This document shows positions 1-8,553 of a stretch of DNA of 64,000 nucleotides, one piece after another. The DNA comes from Acidaminobacter sp964416305 (GTDB taxonomy: Bacteria > Bacillota > Clostridia > Peptostreptococcales > Acidaminobacteraceae). The first letter of the stretch is position 1, and every line of letters starts with the position of its first letter. The position numbers and the translations under genes were made by a program. The stretch lies in NCBI GenBank assembly GCA_964416305.1, contig CAYQDM010000006.1, positions 62,001 to 126,000 of the forward strand, written 5' to 3'. Under the pieces are notes generated by a model. The model was not told the origin of the DNA and did not search any database. It saw only the letters and a program-made list of their open reading frames with translations.

Positions 1-11
1 GCAATTAAGTT

Positions 12-611
12 CTATTTCTTTGAAGTCTCTTCATCCTTCTTGAGTGCGCCATGCTCCATTGGGATGATCATGCTCGCCGCAAAATAGGGCGCAGTTTCCG
101 GACGCATGTCTTTTTTGTCAGCCAAAAAAGTCTTCATAACCTCAAGCAAACTTTGATTCAATTCATCCGCTTCTTCCTGCGTCAAATAGTATTCATAGTC
201 GTAATTGATTTTTCTTGGCTGGGTGATCCTTTTGCTGTTAATAGAGCTATAGAATTCTTTGGAGATTTTTTCAAAAATTGCGGCCGTTGCCTTTCCAAAA
301 CTTTCCTTCATTTTGGTGTCTTCCGGATGGATCGCCGACGCATCCAACAATATGGATTCCGCTACAGGCATATAGTACTTTTCGACAACCCCTTGCTTGA
401 CTTGAACCTCAACCAATTTTAATATCCCTACGCCGGCGAGCGTCTTGATGTGATAATTTACGCGGCCGTGAGGTTCCCCCATCTTTTTGGAGATGTCTTT
501 TGCACTCGCCGGTTTATTTTCAAAGGCTTCAATAATTTTGATTCTATAGGGGCTGGATAACGCTTTGATCTGTTCCAAACTTTTAACTACCAATACTTCA
601 TCGATCGCCAT
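12..611 (-). CDS. ArsR-type winged-helix transcriptional regulator
   Basis: This 199-residue protein has an N-terminal winged helix-turn-helix (about residues 10-80) with the ArsR/HTH_20 pattern: a 'LSSPYRIKIIEAF' opening helix and a recognition region around 'GRVNYHIKTL'. The C-terminal 110 residues are charged and helical and I do not recognise a ligand domain; no ArsR metal-binding Cys pair is visible. The start was set at position 611, because GGGGGA lies 7 bases before that ATG, while the 17-codon longer form has no ribosome binding site. It follows the SpoIIE phosphatase gene by 57 bases on the same strand, so it may be the last gene of that operon. Targets unknown. Confidence 0.75.
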   Translation of the reverse strand: MAIDEVLVVKSLEQIKALSSPYRIKIIEAFENKPASAKDISKKMGEPHGRVNYHIKTLAGVGILKLVEVQVKQGVVEKYYMPVAESILLDASAIHPEDTKMKESFGKATAAIFEKISKEFYSSINSKRITQPRKINYDYEYYLTQEEADELNQSLLEVMKTFLADKKDMRPETAPYFAASMIIPMEHGALKKDEETSKK

Positions 612-668
612 AATTTGTCCCCCATTTCGCAGCTGCCTGTCAAACATAATGTTTGCCCGCAAAGCTTA

Positions 669-2333
669 CTATTCGATTTCCATGATAAAATAGCTGATGT
701 CATCTTTCAACTTGTCCATTTTGGGATAAATCCGGCCTATCAGACGCTCGTTCAAGGCTTTTAGAGACAGTTCAATGTGATCTGACATGAATTCTTCGAG
801 GCCAACCTGATCCATAACTCGATTCTTATCCATGTCAATCAGGCCATCCGTGTAAAACACCACTCGATCCCCAGGTCTCAGCTCCACTGTGGCACTCTGA
901 TATTCCGGTTTATATAAATCGCTGAATTTGCATATCGGAAAGCCGAGACTCTCATCCAAAGTTCTAAATTTCCCGTCCCTGGATATTATAAATGGCTGAC
1001 AGTTCATTCCTCCGGAGCAATAGGTCAAAGTTCTGTCTGACAAACGATAGGCTGCGAAAAAGATGACCATGTGCATTTCGTCAGGAAAATTCATGCGATT
1101 AAATTCTTCATAAAAATTTGACAGGTTCTTGTGGGGCTTCAATCCACGATAGCGTTTGATCAGCCTTTCGGTGGATTTAATATAGTTGTTGCAGAACATC
1201 GTCATCAATGCCGCAGAGATCCCATGGCCTGATACATCCAGAATATACATGCCAACATGATCATCATCAATTCTATAGATATCATAAAAGTCGCCGCTCA
1301 AGTCCTCACAAGGAAAATAACCTGTCACGAAGGCTGCATTCTTGATGGCAAAGCGCTGCTCCGGCAATAGGGACTGCTGAATACTTCTGGCATATTCAAG
1401 CTCAGTCTCAAATTTTCTGTTGCGTTCAAAAATTTCCTTTGTCCGCTTTTGAATAACCCGGTCCAGATTATTTGCATATAAGGTGATCTGCTTCTCCTTC
1501 ATTTCGATGTCACTTAGAGGATCACCAATGCCCTTTCTGTAAAATTCAAGAAGCAGCAGCCCATAGCCTGAAAGACTCAACAGGATGGAAAGGAAAGGCG
1601 CTCCCGCACCATAGTTGAAGCTCAGGATCGCAAATGCTTTTGAAAAAAATAGACTGACATAGCCCACAACAACGCCCAGATATCTATAGTCGTCATCTAT
1701 ATAAGCATGTCGAAATGCCATCATCATTAAAAGCAATACAACAACCGCTGAAAAATAATCCATGGTCAACGAAAAGAGTTTTGATAGGTCCACCGCCATT
1801 GAGCTGCTTTGAGAACCCTGATATAGGCCAAGAGCGACAATGAGAGTAAGAAACGCAGGAACCAGAGGTAAAACTTTTGCGATCTTTCCCGGTTTCAAAA
1901 TAAACTTCTTGTCTGAAGGCATCCATTCAGCAGCCAAAGCCGACAGGAAAAAAACAAGGTGGCCGCCGGCAAGCAGGCTGGAGGAGACATTCACAGGCAG
2001 TTCCAAAAGTCCCGGCCCGCCAAAATCAATGAGCAGATGGATTAAATAAGCCGTTAAAGCGACTGAAAAACCTGCCGAATAGATCAGGCTCCCTATTTTA
2101 TAATCCCTGATAAACATGTAATAGGAAATGTTAAAAAGGGCCATGAGCACAATAACGGATATCATATGAAACAATATAACCAGGCCGTTCAACCAAGATG
2201 TCTCCAGTAATTGATCCAGGATATCGAATTGTCTCTGGTACAGCGTCAATAGCCCAAGCAGCAGCATGAAAGCCAGCGGCGGCTTGAGAAATCCGGTTTG
2301 AACGCGATTCAAATGCTTTGAAATGACTTCCAT
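669..2333 (-). CDS. Membrane-anchored SpoIIE/RsbU-type PP2C phosphatase
   Basis: A 554-residue protein. The first ~265 residues are strongly hydrophobic, with about eight predicted membrane helices; a charged, probably coiled-coil linker (about 275-325) follows, with the 'YARSIQQSLLPEQ' signature that precedes RsbU-type phosphatase domains. The C-terminal ~225 residues are a SpoIIE/PP2C domain with the metal-binding acidic motifs 'DLSGDFYD' and 'LDVSGHG'. Family members dephosphorylate anti-sigma-factor antagonists in partner-switching pathways, so this is probably a membrane sensor feeding such a switch. No anti-sigma factor, antagonist or sigma factor gene lies nearby, so its partner is not visible. 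The gene is flanked by the TGS-kinase (50 bases upstream) and the ArsR-type gene on the same strand. Confidence 0.85.
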   Translation of the reverse strand: MEVISKHLNRVQTGFLKPPLAFMLLLGLLTLYQRQFDILDQLLETSWLNGLVILFHMISVIVLMALFNISYYMFIRDYKIGSLIYSAGFSVALTAYLIHLLIDFGGPGLLELPVNVSSSLLAGGHLVFFLSALAAEWMPSDKKFILKPGKIAKVLPLVPAFLTLIVALGLYQGSQSSSMAVDLSKLFSLTMDYFSAVVVLLLMMMAFRHAYIDDDYRYLGVVVGYVSLFFSKAFAILSFNYGAGAPFLSILLSLSGYGLLLLEFYRKGIGDPLSDIEMKEKQITLYANNLDRVIQKRTKEIFERNRKFETELEYARSIQQSLLPEQRFAIKNAAFVTGYFPCEDLSGDFYDIYRIDDDHVGMYILDVSGHGISAALMTMFCNNYIKSTERLIKRYRGLKPHKNLSNFYEEFNRMNFPDEMHMVIFFAAYRLSDRTLTYCSGGMNCQPFIISRDGKFRTLDESLGFPICKFSDLYKPEYQSATVELRPGDRVVFYTDGLIDMDKNRVMDQVGLEEFMSDHIELSLKALNERLIGRIYPKMDKLKDDISYFIMEIE

Positions 2334-2382
2334 CCACTATCACCCCACACTCTGCATTTCTGAATTGATTGTCGCTTGTACC

Positions 2383-4038
2383 TCAAAAACAACTGCCGCC
2401 AATAAACTCCTTGAGGATTGAGGTTGATGGCACATCCTGGTCTGAATCAATAGAAACGAAATAACTTAAAAACTTCAGGAGCCGCTTGGCTTCAATTCTC
2501 TCAGAACTTGTATCATCGATACTTTTTAGAAGCGGTTCTGCATATTTTTTAAGAATTGCCAGTTCGTAAACCATAGAGCTGTTAAACATGATGTCCGCTT
2601 CTTCCTGAAACGGAAAAATATTTCGTTCTTCTCCGCGCCTTACAGATGGCCAGCGTTGAATGGTCGCCTCTGCGGAGTGCCCTCTGGTTCTGTGATCCCT
2701 GATGATCCTTCTGATCAGTCTGGAATCCGTTGTAGGAATTCGGTTGTGCTCATCAATGTTCAACTGAGTCAGTGCACTAATATAGATTTTGAATTTAGTT
2801 TTTTTGTCCAGCATTTCAGTCATTTTTTCGTTGAGACCATGAATGCCTTCAATGACAAGGGGCTGATCCTCATCTATCTTGAGTTTTCGACCATTGTACT
2901 CCCTTGCGCCTGTCAAAAAGTTAAAGCTTGGCAAGTCCACTTCTTCGCCGGAAAGGAGTCGTCTCACATCATCATTGAATTTTTCAATGTCTACTGCTTC
3001 CAGCGCTTCAAAATCATATTCGCCATACTCGTCCAAAGGTGTATGCGCCCTATCGACAAAATAATCATCCGTGCCAAGGGTCACTGGCCTGAGACCATTG
3101 ACTCTAAGCTGAATCATCAAGCGGTGTGCGAAGGTGGTCTTCCCTGAAGAAGATGGTCCTGCTATCAAAATGACGCGTTTCCCGCTTTGAAGAATTTGAT
3201 CTGCGATCTGGGCAATCTTTTTTTCGTGAAGCGCTTCAGCGATGCGGATCATTTCCGGATGTCGACCCTCGACGATCATGTCATTGAGATTATAGACATA
3301 ACTGACGTCAAGGATGCGTGCCCAGGCTTCAGATTCCCTGTATACCTGCGCAAGTTTTTCCTGCTCCACATACTCTGGAAGGGTCGTCTGGGTGAACTTG
3401 TCCGGGTGAAGGAGAATAAGACCATCGGCATAACGCTTTAAATCGAACATGGACAGATAACGCGTGCTAGGCACCATGTAACCATAGAAATAATTTGTCA
3501 TCCAGCCAAGTGAATAGACATTGATGTAATCACTCTTTCTGTAATCGAGCAGACGTTTTTTGGATCCCATTCTCAGGTCTTCAAAAATGGCCGCAGCCTC
3601 TTCTTTGGAGACGCTCTTTTTCATGAACAGTTCACCACTGTCTATTATTGATGACATGCGCTGGCGAATTTCAAAAACGTCTTCATCTGTCAGAGCTCTG
3701 GTGTAATGCACTTCGATATACAGACCCTTATTGAGGGAATGCTCAACGGTCAGATGGATATCCGAAAAACACTCTATGGCCGCTCTCAGAAGTACCAGAA
3801 GGAGGCTCCTCTGGTAGATTCGTATGCCATCCTGATTTGAAAGGTCAACAAATTCAAGTTTGGCATCCTCTACGATTGTCGCTGTCAACTCCCTTAGAGA
3901 GTTGCCAATTTTGGCGGCGACGATCAGAGGCCTGCCTTCTGTTTGAAACTCGTCGGACAGAGTTTTCACCATAGTCCCTTCCGGTACATAGCGGATCTGT
4001 CCTTCAACCACGACCCTTATCAATTTGTCCTGGTTCAA
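2383..4038 (-). CDS. TGS-domain nucleoside (uridine-type) kinase
   Basis: A 551-residue protein of the family often annotated 'nucleoside kinase'. Residues 1-70 resemble a TGS domain, residues ~75-250 resemble the threonyl-tRNA synthetase second additional domain (note 'VEHSLNKGLYIEVHY'), and the C-terminal ~270 residues are a phosphoribulokinase/uridine kinase P-loop domain with Walker A GPSSSGKT at 294-301. The substrate is not proven for the family; the P-loop part would phosphorylate a nucleoside or similar sugar alcohol in the cytoplasm. The predicted start is TTG, overlapping the stop of the upstream HEPN gene (TTGA), which implies translational coupling. Length is normal for the family. 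Confidence 0.85.
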   Translation of the reverse strand: MNQDKLIRVVVEGQIRYVPEGTMVKTLSDEFQTEGRPLIVAAKIGNSLRELTATIVEDAKLEFVDLSNQDGIRIYQRSLLLVLLRAAIECFSDIHLTVEHSLNKGLYIEVHYTRALTDEDVFEIRQRMSSIIDSGELFMKKSVSKEEAAAIFEDLRMGSKKRLLDYRKSDYINVYSLGWMTNYFYGYMVPSTRYLSMFDLKRYADGLILLHPDKFTQTTLPEYVEQEKLAQVYRESEAWARILDVSYVYNLNDMIVEGRHPEMIRIAEALHEKKIAQIADQILQSGKRVILIAGPSSSGKTTFAHRLMIQLRVNGLRPVTLGTDDYFVDRAHTPLDEYGEYDFEALEAVDIEKFNDDVRRLLSGEEVDLPSFNFLTGAREYNGRKLKIDEDQPLVIEGIHGLNEKMTEMLDKKTKFKIYISALTQLNIDEHNRIPTTDSRLIRRIIRDHRTRGHSAEATIQRWPSVRRGEERNIFPFQEEADIMFNSSMVYELAILKKYAEPLLKSIDDTSSERIEAKRLLKFLSYFVSIDSDQDVPSTSILKEFIGGSCF

Positions 4039-4859
4039 GAGCGCGATCCCCTTTCCTCATCAGACCCATGATTTCCACCATTCTTATGATTTATCGCTTT
4101 CAGCTGTCCCACAATCAGTTCATTGACCTCCTCGTATTTGGAACCGTTGATCTGCAGTCCAAGCAATTCAAGACACTTTCTGAATTCTTTGAGGGCAGTA
4201 TAAGGGTCGCCGTAGACTTTAACCAGCTCATTCCGGCTGACGCCGGTAAAGCCATGTCCTACAATGGAATCATTCCGCAGCTCAATCATATCTGTCATCC
4301 TCTTGGAATTTAGAATCCTGGCAATCTCATCATAACGGGTATCTTCCAACTGGCGGTTGATGTAGGTCGTGATTGCAAAAACTACATTCGCGTTGTAAAT
4401 TTTATATCTTTTCCTCAAAATTTTCATGATGCTTCGCTTTTGCATGGCTTCAATATGCATGGAGAAATTGCGCTGCTGCAAGTGCCTCTCCACAAATATG
4501 TACTTAAAAATCGCTTCTTTAAAACGATAAGCACGACCAAGAAAATCAATATATTCCTCGTTGACCAGCTGAAACCGAGTGTTCTCAAGCAGTTCTGAGA
4601 AGACCGCCTCCGGTGTCCCTGCAATCAGCTGTTGAAGATTTTTCTTCAACCGAAGAACACTTTTATCTTTCGCGAACTCGCCGCCCAGACGCTCCAGCTT
4701 TACCAGTGCTGTTTTGAAATCAAAGTTCACTGCTGAGCGGCAAGAATCCAGTAAAATTGCGGGGTCTGTATCTCTGAGACCAATTTCCTCCAGAATATCA
4801 AGCGCTCCGCCATAATCAAACCGGTCGATCAATTTACAGATGGATTGAAAGCTGTGCAT
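4035..4859 (-). CDS. Orphan HEPN-domain protein (Csm6/TIGR02710-like C-terminal part)
   Basis: A 274-residue protein without an assigned name. It is all-helical in character. Residues ~10-55 carry two 'FDY/FDF..AL' repeats, and near residue 195 it has R-N-D-S-I-V-G-H-G, which fits the Rx4-6H ribonuclease motif of HEPN domains and closely resembles the 'RN.S...HGF' signature of Csm6-like CARF-HEPN proteins. The CARF sensor domain those proteins carry is absent. The start at 4859 is the ATG ten bases after AAGGGG; a GTG three codons earlier is possible. It overlaps the kinase gene by 4 bases and lies 53 bases after the pseudouridine synthase gene. There is no CRISPR array nearby. The RNase function is inferred from the motif only. 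Confidence 0.6.
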   Translation of the reverse strand: MHSFQSICKLIDRFDYGGALDILEEIGLRDTDPAILLDSCRSAVNFDFKTALVKLERLGGEFAKDKSVLRLKKNLQQLIAGTPEAVFSELLENTRFQLVNEEYIDFLGRAYRFKEAIFKYIFVERHLQQRNFSMHIEAMQKRSIMKILRKRYKIYNANVVFAITTYINRQLEDTRYDEIARILNSKRMTDMIELRNDSIVGHGFTGVSRNELVKVYGDPYTALKEFRKCLELLGLQINGSKYEEVNELIVGQLKAINHKNGGNHGSDEERGSRS

Positions 4860-4912
4860 TTTACCCACACCCCTTGCGCAAGGATTCTATCTATGACTAT
4901 TGCAGCTTTTGC

Positions 4913-5839
4913 CTAACGTGTTGCAGGAGGCAACGATCCAATAAATTGATCCAGCTCCTGCGAACGATTTTCAAAGACTCGATCTTCAATAACGAGTTTA
5001 TAGGCATGCAGCATTTGATTCATAACGTCCTGGCGTCTGGACGCCCCATATTTCAGGTCTCCGACGATTGGATGGCCTATTGAGGCCAGAGACGCTCTGA
5101 TTTGGTGGCTCCTTCCGGTCATCAGCTCTACTTCGAGCACTGTGAACCCGCCCCTGATTTCGAGGGGCTGATAGCGTGTATGGAAATATTTCGTATCATC
5201 TGAATCATACTTGACGATTCTGACTTTATTGCGGTCCTCATCTTTTAATAGATAGCCCTTTATTTCACCCGGCTTGTTGATGACACCTTCCGTGACACAC
5301 AAATAAAATTTACCGATTTTTCGATCGCGCATCAAGGCGTTATAGCGCTTCAGAGAATCGTAAGTCTTGGCAAAAAGGACGAGCCCGCTCGTATTTTTGT
5401 CCAGACGGTGTACAGGAGCCGGTTTAAAGGTTCTGGTGGAGAGATGACTCAAATAGATTTGGACTTTGGAGGATAGTGTGCGTTTATATTCTGTCTTGTC
5501 CGGATGCGTCAGAATGCCCTTGGGCTTATTGACGATCAGAATTTCGTCGTCCTCATAAACAATTTCAAGGGAGACCTTTTCCGGAGTGACTTGCTGGACT
5601 TCCGTAACAAGAGAATCGAAGGTTTCGTCACTGAGATAGATATTGACCAGATCCCCGGATTGAAGAAAATATTCTGGCTCCACCTTTTTTCCGTTGACCT
5701 TAAAGGTATTTTTTCTCATGAGTTTGTAGATGGTGGATCGATTTGCGCGTCCGAGCAGTTTCAGCAGATAACGGTCAAATCTTTGACCCTGTTCATTGGT
5801 GCCAATGGTTATTTGTTTCAAATTTTCAGCTCCTATCAT
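4913..5839 (-). CDS. RluA-family 23S rRNA pseudouridine synthase
   Basis: A 308-residue RluC/RluD-type enzyme that isomerises uridine to pseudouridine in RNA. An N-terminal S4 RNA-binding domain ('QRFDRYLLKLLGRANRSTIYKLM') is followed by the catalytic domain with the active-site motif 'HRLDKNTSGLVLFAK', whose Asp is the nucleophile, and 'LMTGRSHQIR' near the C-terminus. The start at 5839 gives the usual family length and overlaps the upstream GNAT gene by 14 bases; the 24-codon longer frame adds unrelated sequence. GGAG lies very close to this ATG, so the exact start is uncertain. The target uridine cannot be told from sequence. Confidence 0.9.
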   Translation of the reverse strand: MIGAENLKQITIGTNEQGQRFDRYLLKLLGRANRSTIYKLMRKNTFKVNGKKVEPEYFLQSGDLVNIYLSDETFDSLVTEVQQVTPEKVSLEIVYEDDEILIVNKPKGILTHPDKTEYKRTLSSKVQIYLSHLSTRTFKPAPVHRLDKNTSGLVLFAKTYDSLKRYNALMRDRKIGKFYLCVTEGVINKPGEIKGYLLKDEDRNKVRIVKYDSDDTKYFHTRYQPLEIRGGFTVLEVELMTGRSHQIRASLASIGHPIVGDLKYGASRRQDVMNQMLHAYKLVIEDRVFENRSQELDQFIGSLPPATR

Positions 5840-6674
5840 ACTCCAAATGGATTTCGAGCAATTTTGCTTCAGTATTAAATCCCAGGGCTTCATAGACACG
5901 GCACGCCTCAAGGTTGTCAGAATAAACGCAGAGCTTTGGTATCATGTTTTTGTCAAAGGTCCGCTTCATCAACTCACTGGTCACATAACTGCCGCATCCG
6001 CGGCCTCGCATGCCCGGATCGACATAAATGCCTCCCAGCATTGCGGCATCAGGCGTATAGTATTCAATGGCCCCATGTGCGATCAGCTCACCTTCGACCT
6101 CGCAAAAAAACTGATCTCCATCAGACACGCGCTGGACGATTCTCTGCTTTAATCTGTTGATTGAACTCGGATGGCTGGAGAACTCCTTTTCAATGCGCTG
6201 CATCAAAGCTGCGGCTGCCTTGAGATCAAGGGCTTCCGGAAGGTGACAGGACCCGCCCTCTCTGCCTTTGACTTCATCCGGCATCTTGAGTGCCTTCATG
6301 ACCAAGATGTCATTGGTCGCCGCCACCGTAGAAAATGGTCTGGAAATCTGAATCACCTGACGCACAGCGCTATGGTTGCCTTTGACCCATTTGGGTCTGT
6401 AGCTTCGGATGAGCTTCAGAAAGTCATACTTGCCCATCAACCCTTGATCCTCAGATAGCATAAAGAGATGCTCGGGTGTTAAAAACAGCATCATGCCGGT
6501 GATGCCGTCGAGATTGCCATAGAGGTAAACTTCAACATTTTCAGGAACACTTTTAATTTTTGTTCCCTGAAATTCCAGCAGGGAATACACCGGTGCCGCT
6601 GTTTGGGCATGGTTCTCAAGAAAAGCCTCCGTCATTTTATAATGAATGGATGTCATCTTAAAAAATTCGGGCAT
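5826..6674 (-). CDS. GNAT-family N-acetyltransferase with N-terminal extension
   Basis: A 282-residue protein. The C-terminal ~150 residues form a GNAT acyltransferase fold with the acetyl-CoA pyrophosphate-binding turn 'RGRGCGS' and the following 'KLCVYSDNLEACRVYEALGF' strand-helix. The N-terminal ~130 residues form a separate domain as in two-domain GNATs; substrate unknown. The start at 6674 has GGAGGGG upstream at good spacing; the longer frame adds ten residues. An extended -10 (TG-T-TACAAT, minus strand, near 6714-6722) lies about 40 bases before it. It is the first gene of the minus-strand cluster that runs to position 12. Confidence 0.8.
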   Translation of the reverse strand: MPEFFKMTSIHYKMTEAFLENHAQTAAPVYSLLEFQGTKIKSVPENVEVYLYGNLDGITGMMLFLTPEHLFMLSEDQGLMGKYDFLKLIRSYRPKWVKGNHSAVRQVIQISRPFSTVAATNDILVMKALKMPDEVKGREGGSCHLPEALDLKAAAALMQRIEKEFSSHPSSINRLKQRIVQRVSDGDQFFCEVEGELIAHGAIEYYTPDAAMLGGIYVDPGMRGRGCGSYVTSELMKRTFDKNMIPKLCVYSDNLEACRVYEALGFNTEAKLLEIHLEYDRS

Positions 6675-6909
6675 GTCATCCCCTCCTTCTGCTGTAAAAC
6701 ACATTCATATTTAATTGTAACACGCTAGAAGGCGAAATGACACTCCCCAAACTTGGAAGTCTCCAAACTTGCAGTCCTTTCATTGAGGGCTGGGCAGTTA
6801 AAAATTGGTGACAAACTTCTGACGAAAAGCCAGGGTCAGTTTCCTTGAGGCCTACTTTGTGCTATTCTTGAATTGAGTATTTTGATTGATAGAGAACAGG
6901 AGGGTACCT

Positions 6910-7449
6910 ATGGGTGATAAATTGAAAGATATGCTGTATGATCTCAGCGACACGTTGATTACGCTGGTGATCATCGTTTTAATCATCGGAACGGTCTCTT
7001 GGAAAATATCAGACTCCATGACCTACTCCAACGCGCTCGCAAAAGCGCAGCCACCGGAGATCTCACAGGAGGAGGAACCGGAAAACAACACACCTGCAGG
7101 GGAATCTCCAACCGTCAGCACCGAACCGGGAAGTCCAGCCTCCGAAGTACAGCCCTCTGTAAACACACTGCCGGCAGTCGGAACTGAATCCAACGGTTCT
7201 GAAGCTCAACCGCCTGCTGCAGGGACACCTGTTGCCGGCGGACAAAAAATGACTGTCGAAATCAAAAGTGGTTCAACCGGTTATGCCATAGCCAAGCTCC
7301 TCGTCGAGAAAGGGCTTGTGAAGGACACCCAAACCTTTATTCAACGGGTCGAGGCTTTAAAATTGGGTTCCAAACTGAAAGCAGGCACTTTCGAAGTCAC
7401 TGCAGGCATGCCGCTGGACGATCTCATTAAAGTCATAACAGGAAATTAA
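6910..7449 (+). CDS. Single-pass membrane protein with MltG/YceG-like N-terminal-type domain
   Basis: A 179-residue protein. One membrane helix lies at about residues 16-31, followed by a Pro/Glu/Ser-rich low-complexity linker (about 45-112) and a compact C-terminal domain (about 113-179). That domain, with 'IKSGSTGYAIAKLLVEKGLVKD' and 'LKAGTFEV..GMPLDDLIKVI', matches the LysM-like region that precedes the catalytic part of the endolytic transglycosylase MltG. The catalytic domain itself is absent, so it is more likely a wall- or septum-associated accessory protein than an enzyme. The start at 6910 follows AGGAGGG at normal spacing. It is followed 38 bases later by the amidase gene on the same strand. 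Confidence 0.7.
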   Translation: MGDKLKDMLYDLSDTLITLVIIVLIIGTVSWKISDSMTYSNALAKAQPPEISQEEEPENNTPAGESPTVSTEPGSPASEVQPSVNTLPAVGTESNGSEAQPPAAGTPVAGGQKMTVEIKSGSTGYAIAKLLVEKGLVKDTQTFIQRVEALKLGSKLKAGTFEVTAGMPLDDLIKVITGN

Positions 7450-7487
7450 TCTTCGCCAAAATTCTTGATCCTCATGGAGGTGTTCGA

Positions 7488-8423
7488 GTGAAACATTTCG
7501 ACGGAAGTTCGTGTCTGTACGCCTTTTCACCCCAGATGCAATCCATAGGTTCAGTACTTCCCGGCGAGCGATTTTCAGTCATGACCCACGACTGTTTTCA
7601 CGAACAAATTTTTTCTGAGGAGCAAACGTTGTCAGAAATTGACTATGACCGGCTGAATCCTGCGACAGGACCCATCTTTGTGGAAGGCGCCAAGCCTGGA
7701 GACCTGTTGAAAATTACCATACACGACATTCAGGTCGCCGACCGAGGCATCGCCATGGTCGTGCCAGGCGAAGGTGTTCTTGGCGATCTCGTGGAAAAAG
7801 GCATCATCAAAGTGCTTCCAATCGAGAATAATGTCTGCCGCTTCAACACTTTCGAATTCCCAGTCAAACCCATGATTGGGGTCATAGGCACCGCCCCGTC
7901 CGAGGCCTCCGGAACCTGGGGCACCGCTTCACCCTGGACCCACGGCGGAAACATGGACACTCGGGATATTGCGGCCGGGAGCATTTTGTACCTGCCTGTC
8001 AACACGAAGGGCGCACTCCTGGCTCTTGGGGATTGTCACGCCGCCATGGGTGACGGAGAGCTGTGCTTCACCGGACTTGAGGTCCGGGCTCTGGTTGAGT
8101 TGACTGCAGACCTCATTCCCGACGCCTCGCAGAAATGGCCCATGCTTGAGACCTCTGACGCCTTTATGGTCATTGCCTCAGGGGATACGGTGGATGAAGC
8201 CCTTCGCGAAGCCACCGAACAGGCTGTCAATCTTCTAAAAGTCGGTCTGGAAATGACCTTCGAGGAAGCTTACCTTCTGGCCAGCCTTTATGTGGATCTC
8301 AAGATCAGCCAGATTGTTGATCCCAAGAAGACAGTTCGGGCAGCCATACCCAAAACTGTTTTGTCGGAGGAACGTTTGCGAACGACCATACTCTGTCCCG
8401 CAATAAGGACCCACGGTGAATGA
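7488..8423 (+). CDS. Acetamidase/formamidase family protein
   Basis: A 311-residue cytoplasmic enzyme of the FmdA/AmdA family, which hydrolyses short amides to ammonia and a carboxylate. Family hallmarks are visible: 'NPATGPIFVEGAKPGDLLKITIHDI', the conserved 'GGNMDTRDI' segment, and 'GDCHAAMGDGELCFTGLE', which carries conserved acidic and His residues of the metal site. The length is normal. The start is GTG at 7488 with GGAGG 8 bases upstream. The true substrate (formamide, acetamide or another) cannot be read from sequence. It may be cotranscribed with the preceding membrane protein; a hairpin terminator follows at 8475. Confidence 0.85.
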   Translation: MKHFDGSSCLYAFSPQMQSIGSVLPGERFSVMTHDCFHEQIFSEEQTLSEIDYDRLNPATGPIFVEGAKPGDLLKITIHDIQVADRGIAMVVPGEGVLGDLVEKGIIKVLPIENNVCRFNTFEFPVKPMIGVIGTAPSEASGTWGTASPWTHGGNMDTRDIAAGSILYLPVNTKGALLALGDCHAAMGDGELCFTGLEVRALVELTADLIPDASQKWPMLETSDAFMVIASGDTVDEALREATEQAVNLLKVGLEMTFEEAYLLASLYVDLKISQIVDPKKTVRAAIPKTVLSEERLRTTILCPAIRTHGE

Positions 8424-8474
8424 AACCTCTGTCCAACGGACTTGAAATTTCAAATTCAGAAACGAGAATAATTC

Positions 8475-8535
8475 AGGGGAAGCAGGTGCAGCGCCCATTC
8501 ATTGGGCTGACAGCACTGGCTTCCCCTTTAATTTA
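8475..8535. terminator. Terminator between the convergent amidase and flavoprotein genes
   Basis: AGGGGAAGC at 8475-8483 pairs with GCTTCCCCT at 8519-8527, with a smaller inner GCCCA/TGGGC stem. On the plus strand the stem is followed by TTTAATTTAT. It separates the convergent genes and could serve both. Confidence 0.7.
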
Positions 8536-8553
8536 TCCTTCAGTGTTTATCCA

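Noticed and set aside
2656..3147. 163-codon plus-strand frame opposite the nucleoside kinase
   Set aside because: It is the shadow of the conserved kinase domain on the other strand.
4035..4859. HEPN protein as sign of a CRISPR-Cas type III locus
   Set aside because: No repeat-spacer array, cas10 or other csm/cmr gene is present in the window.
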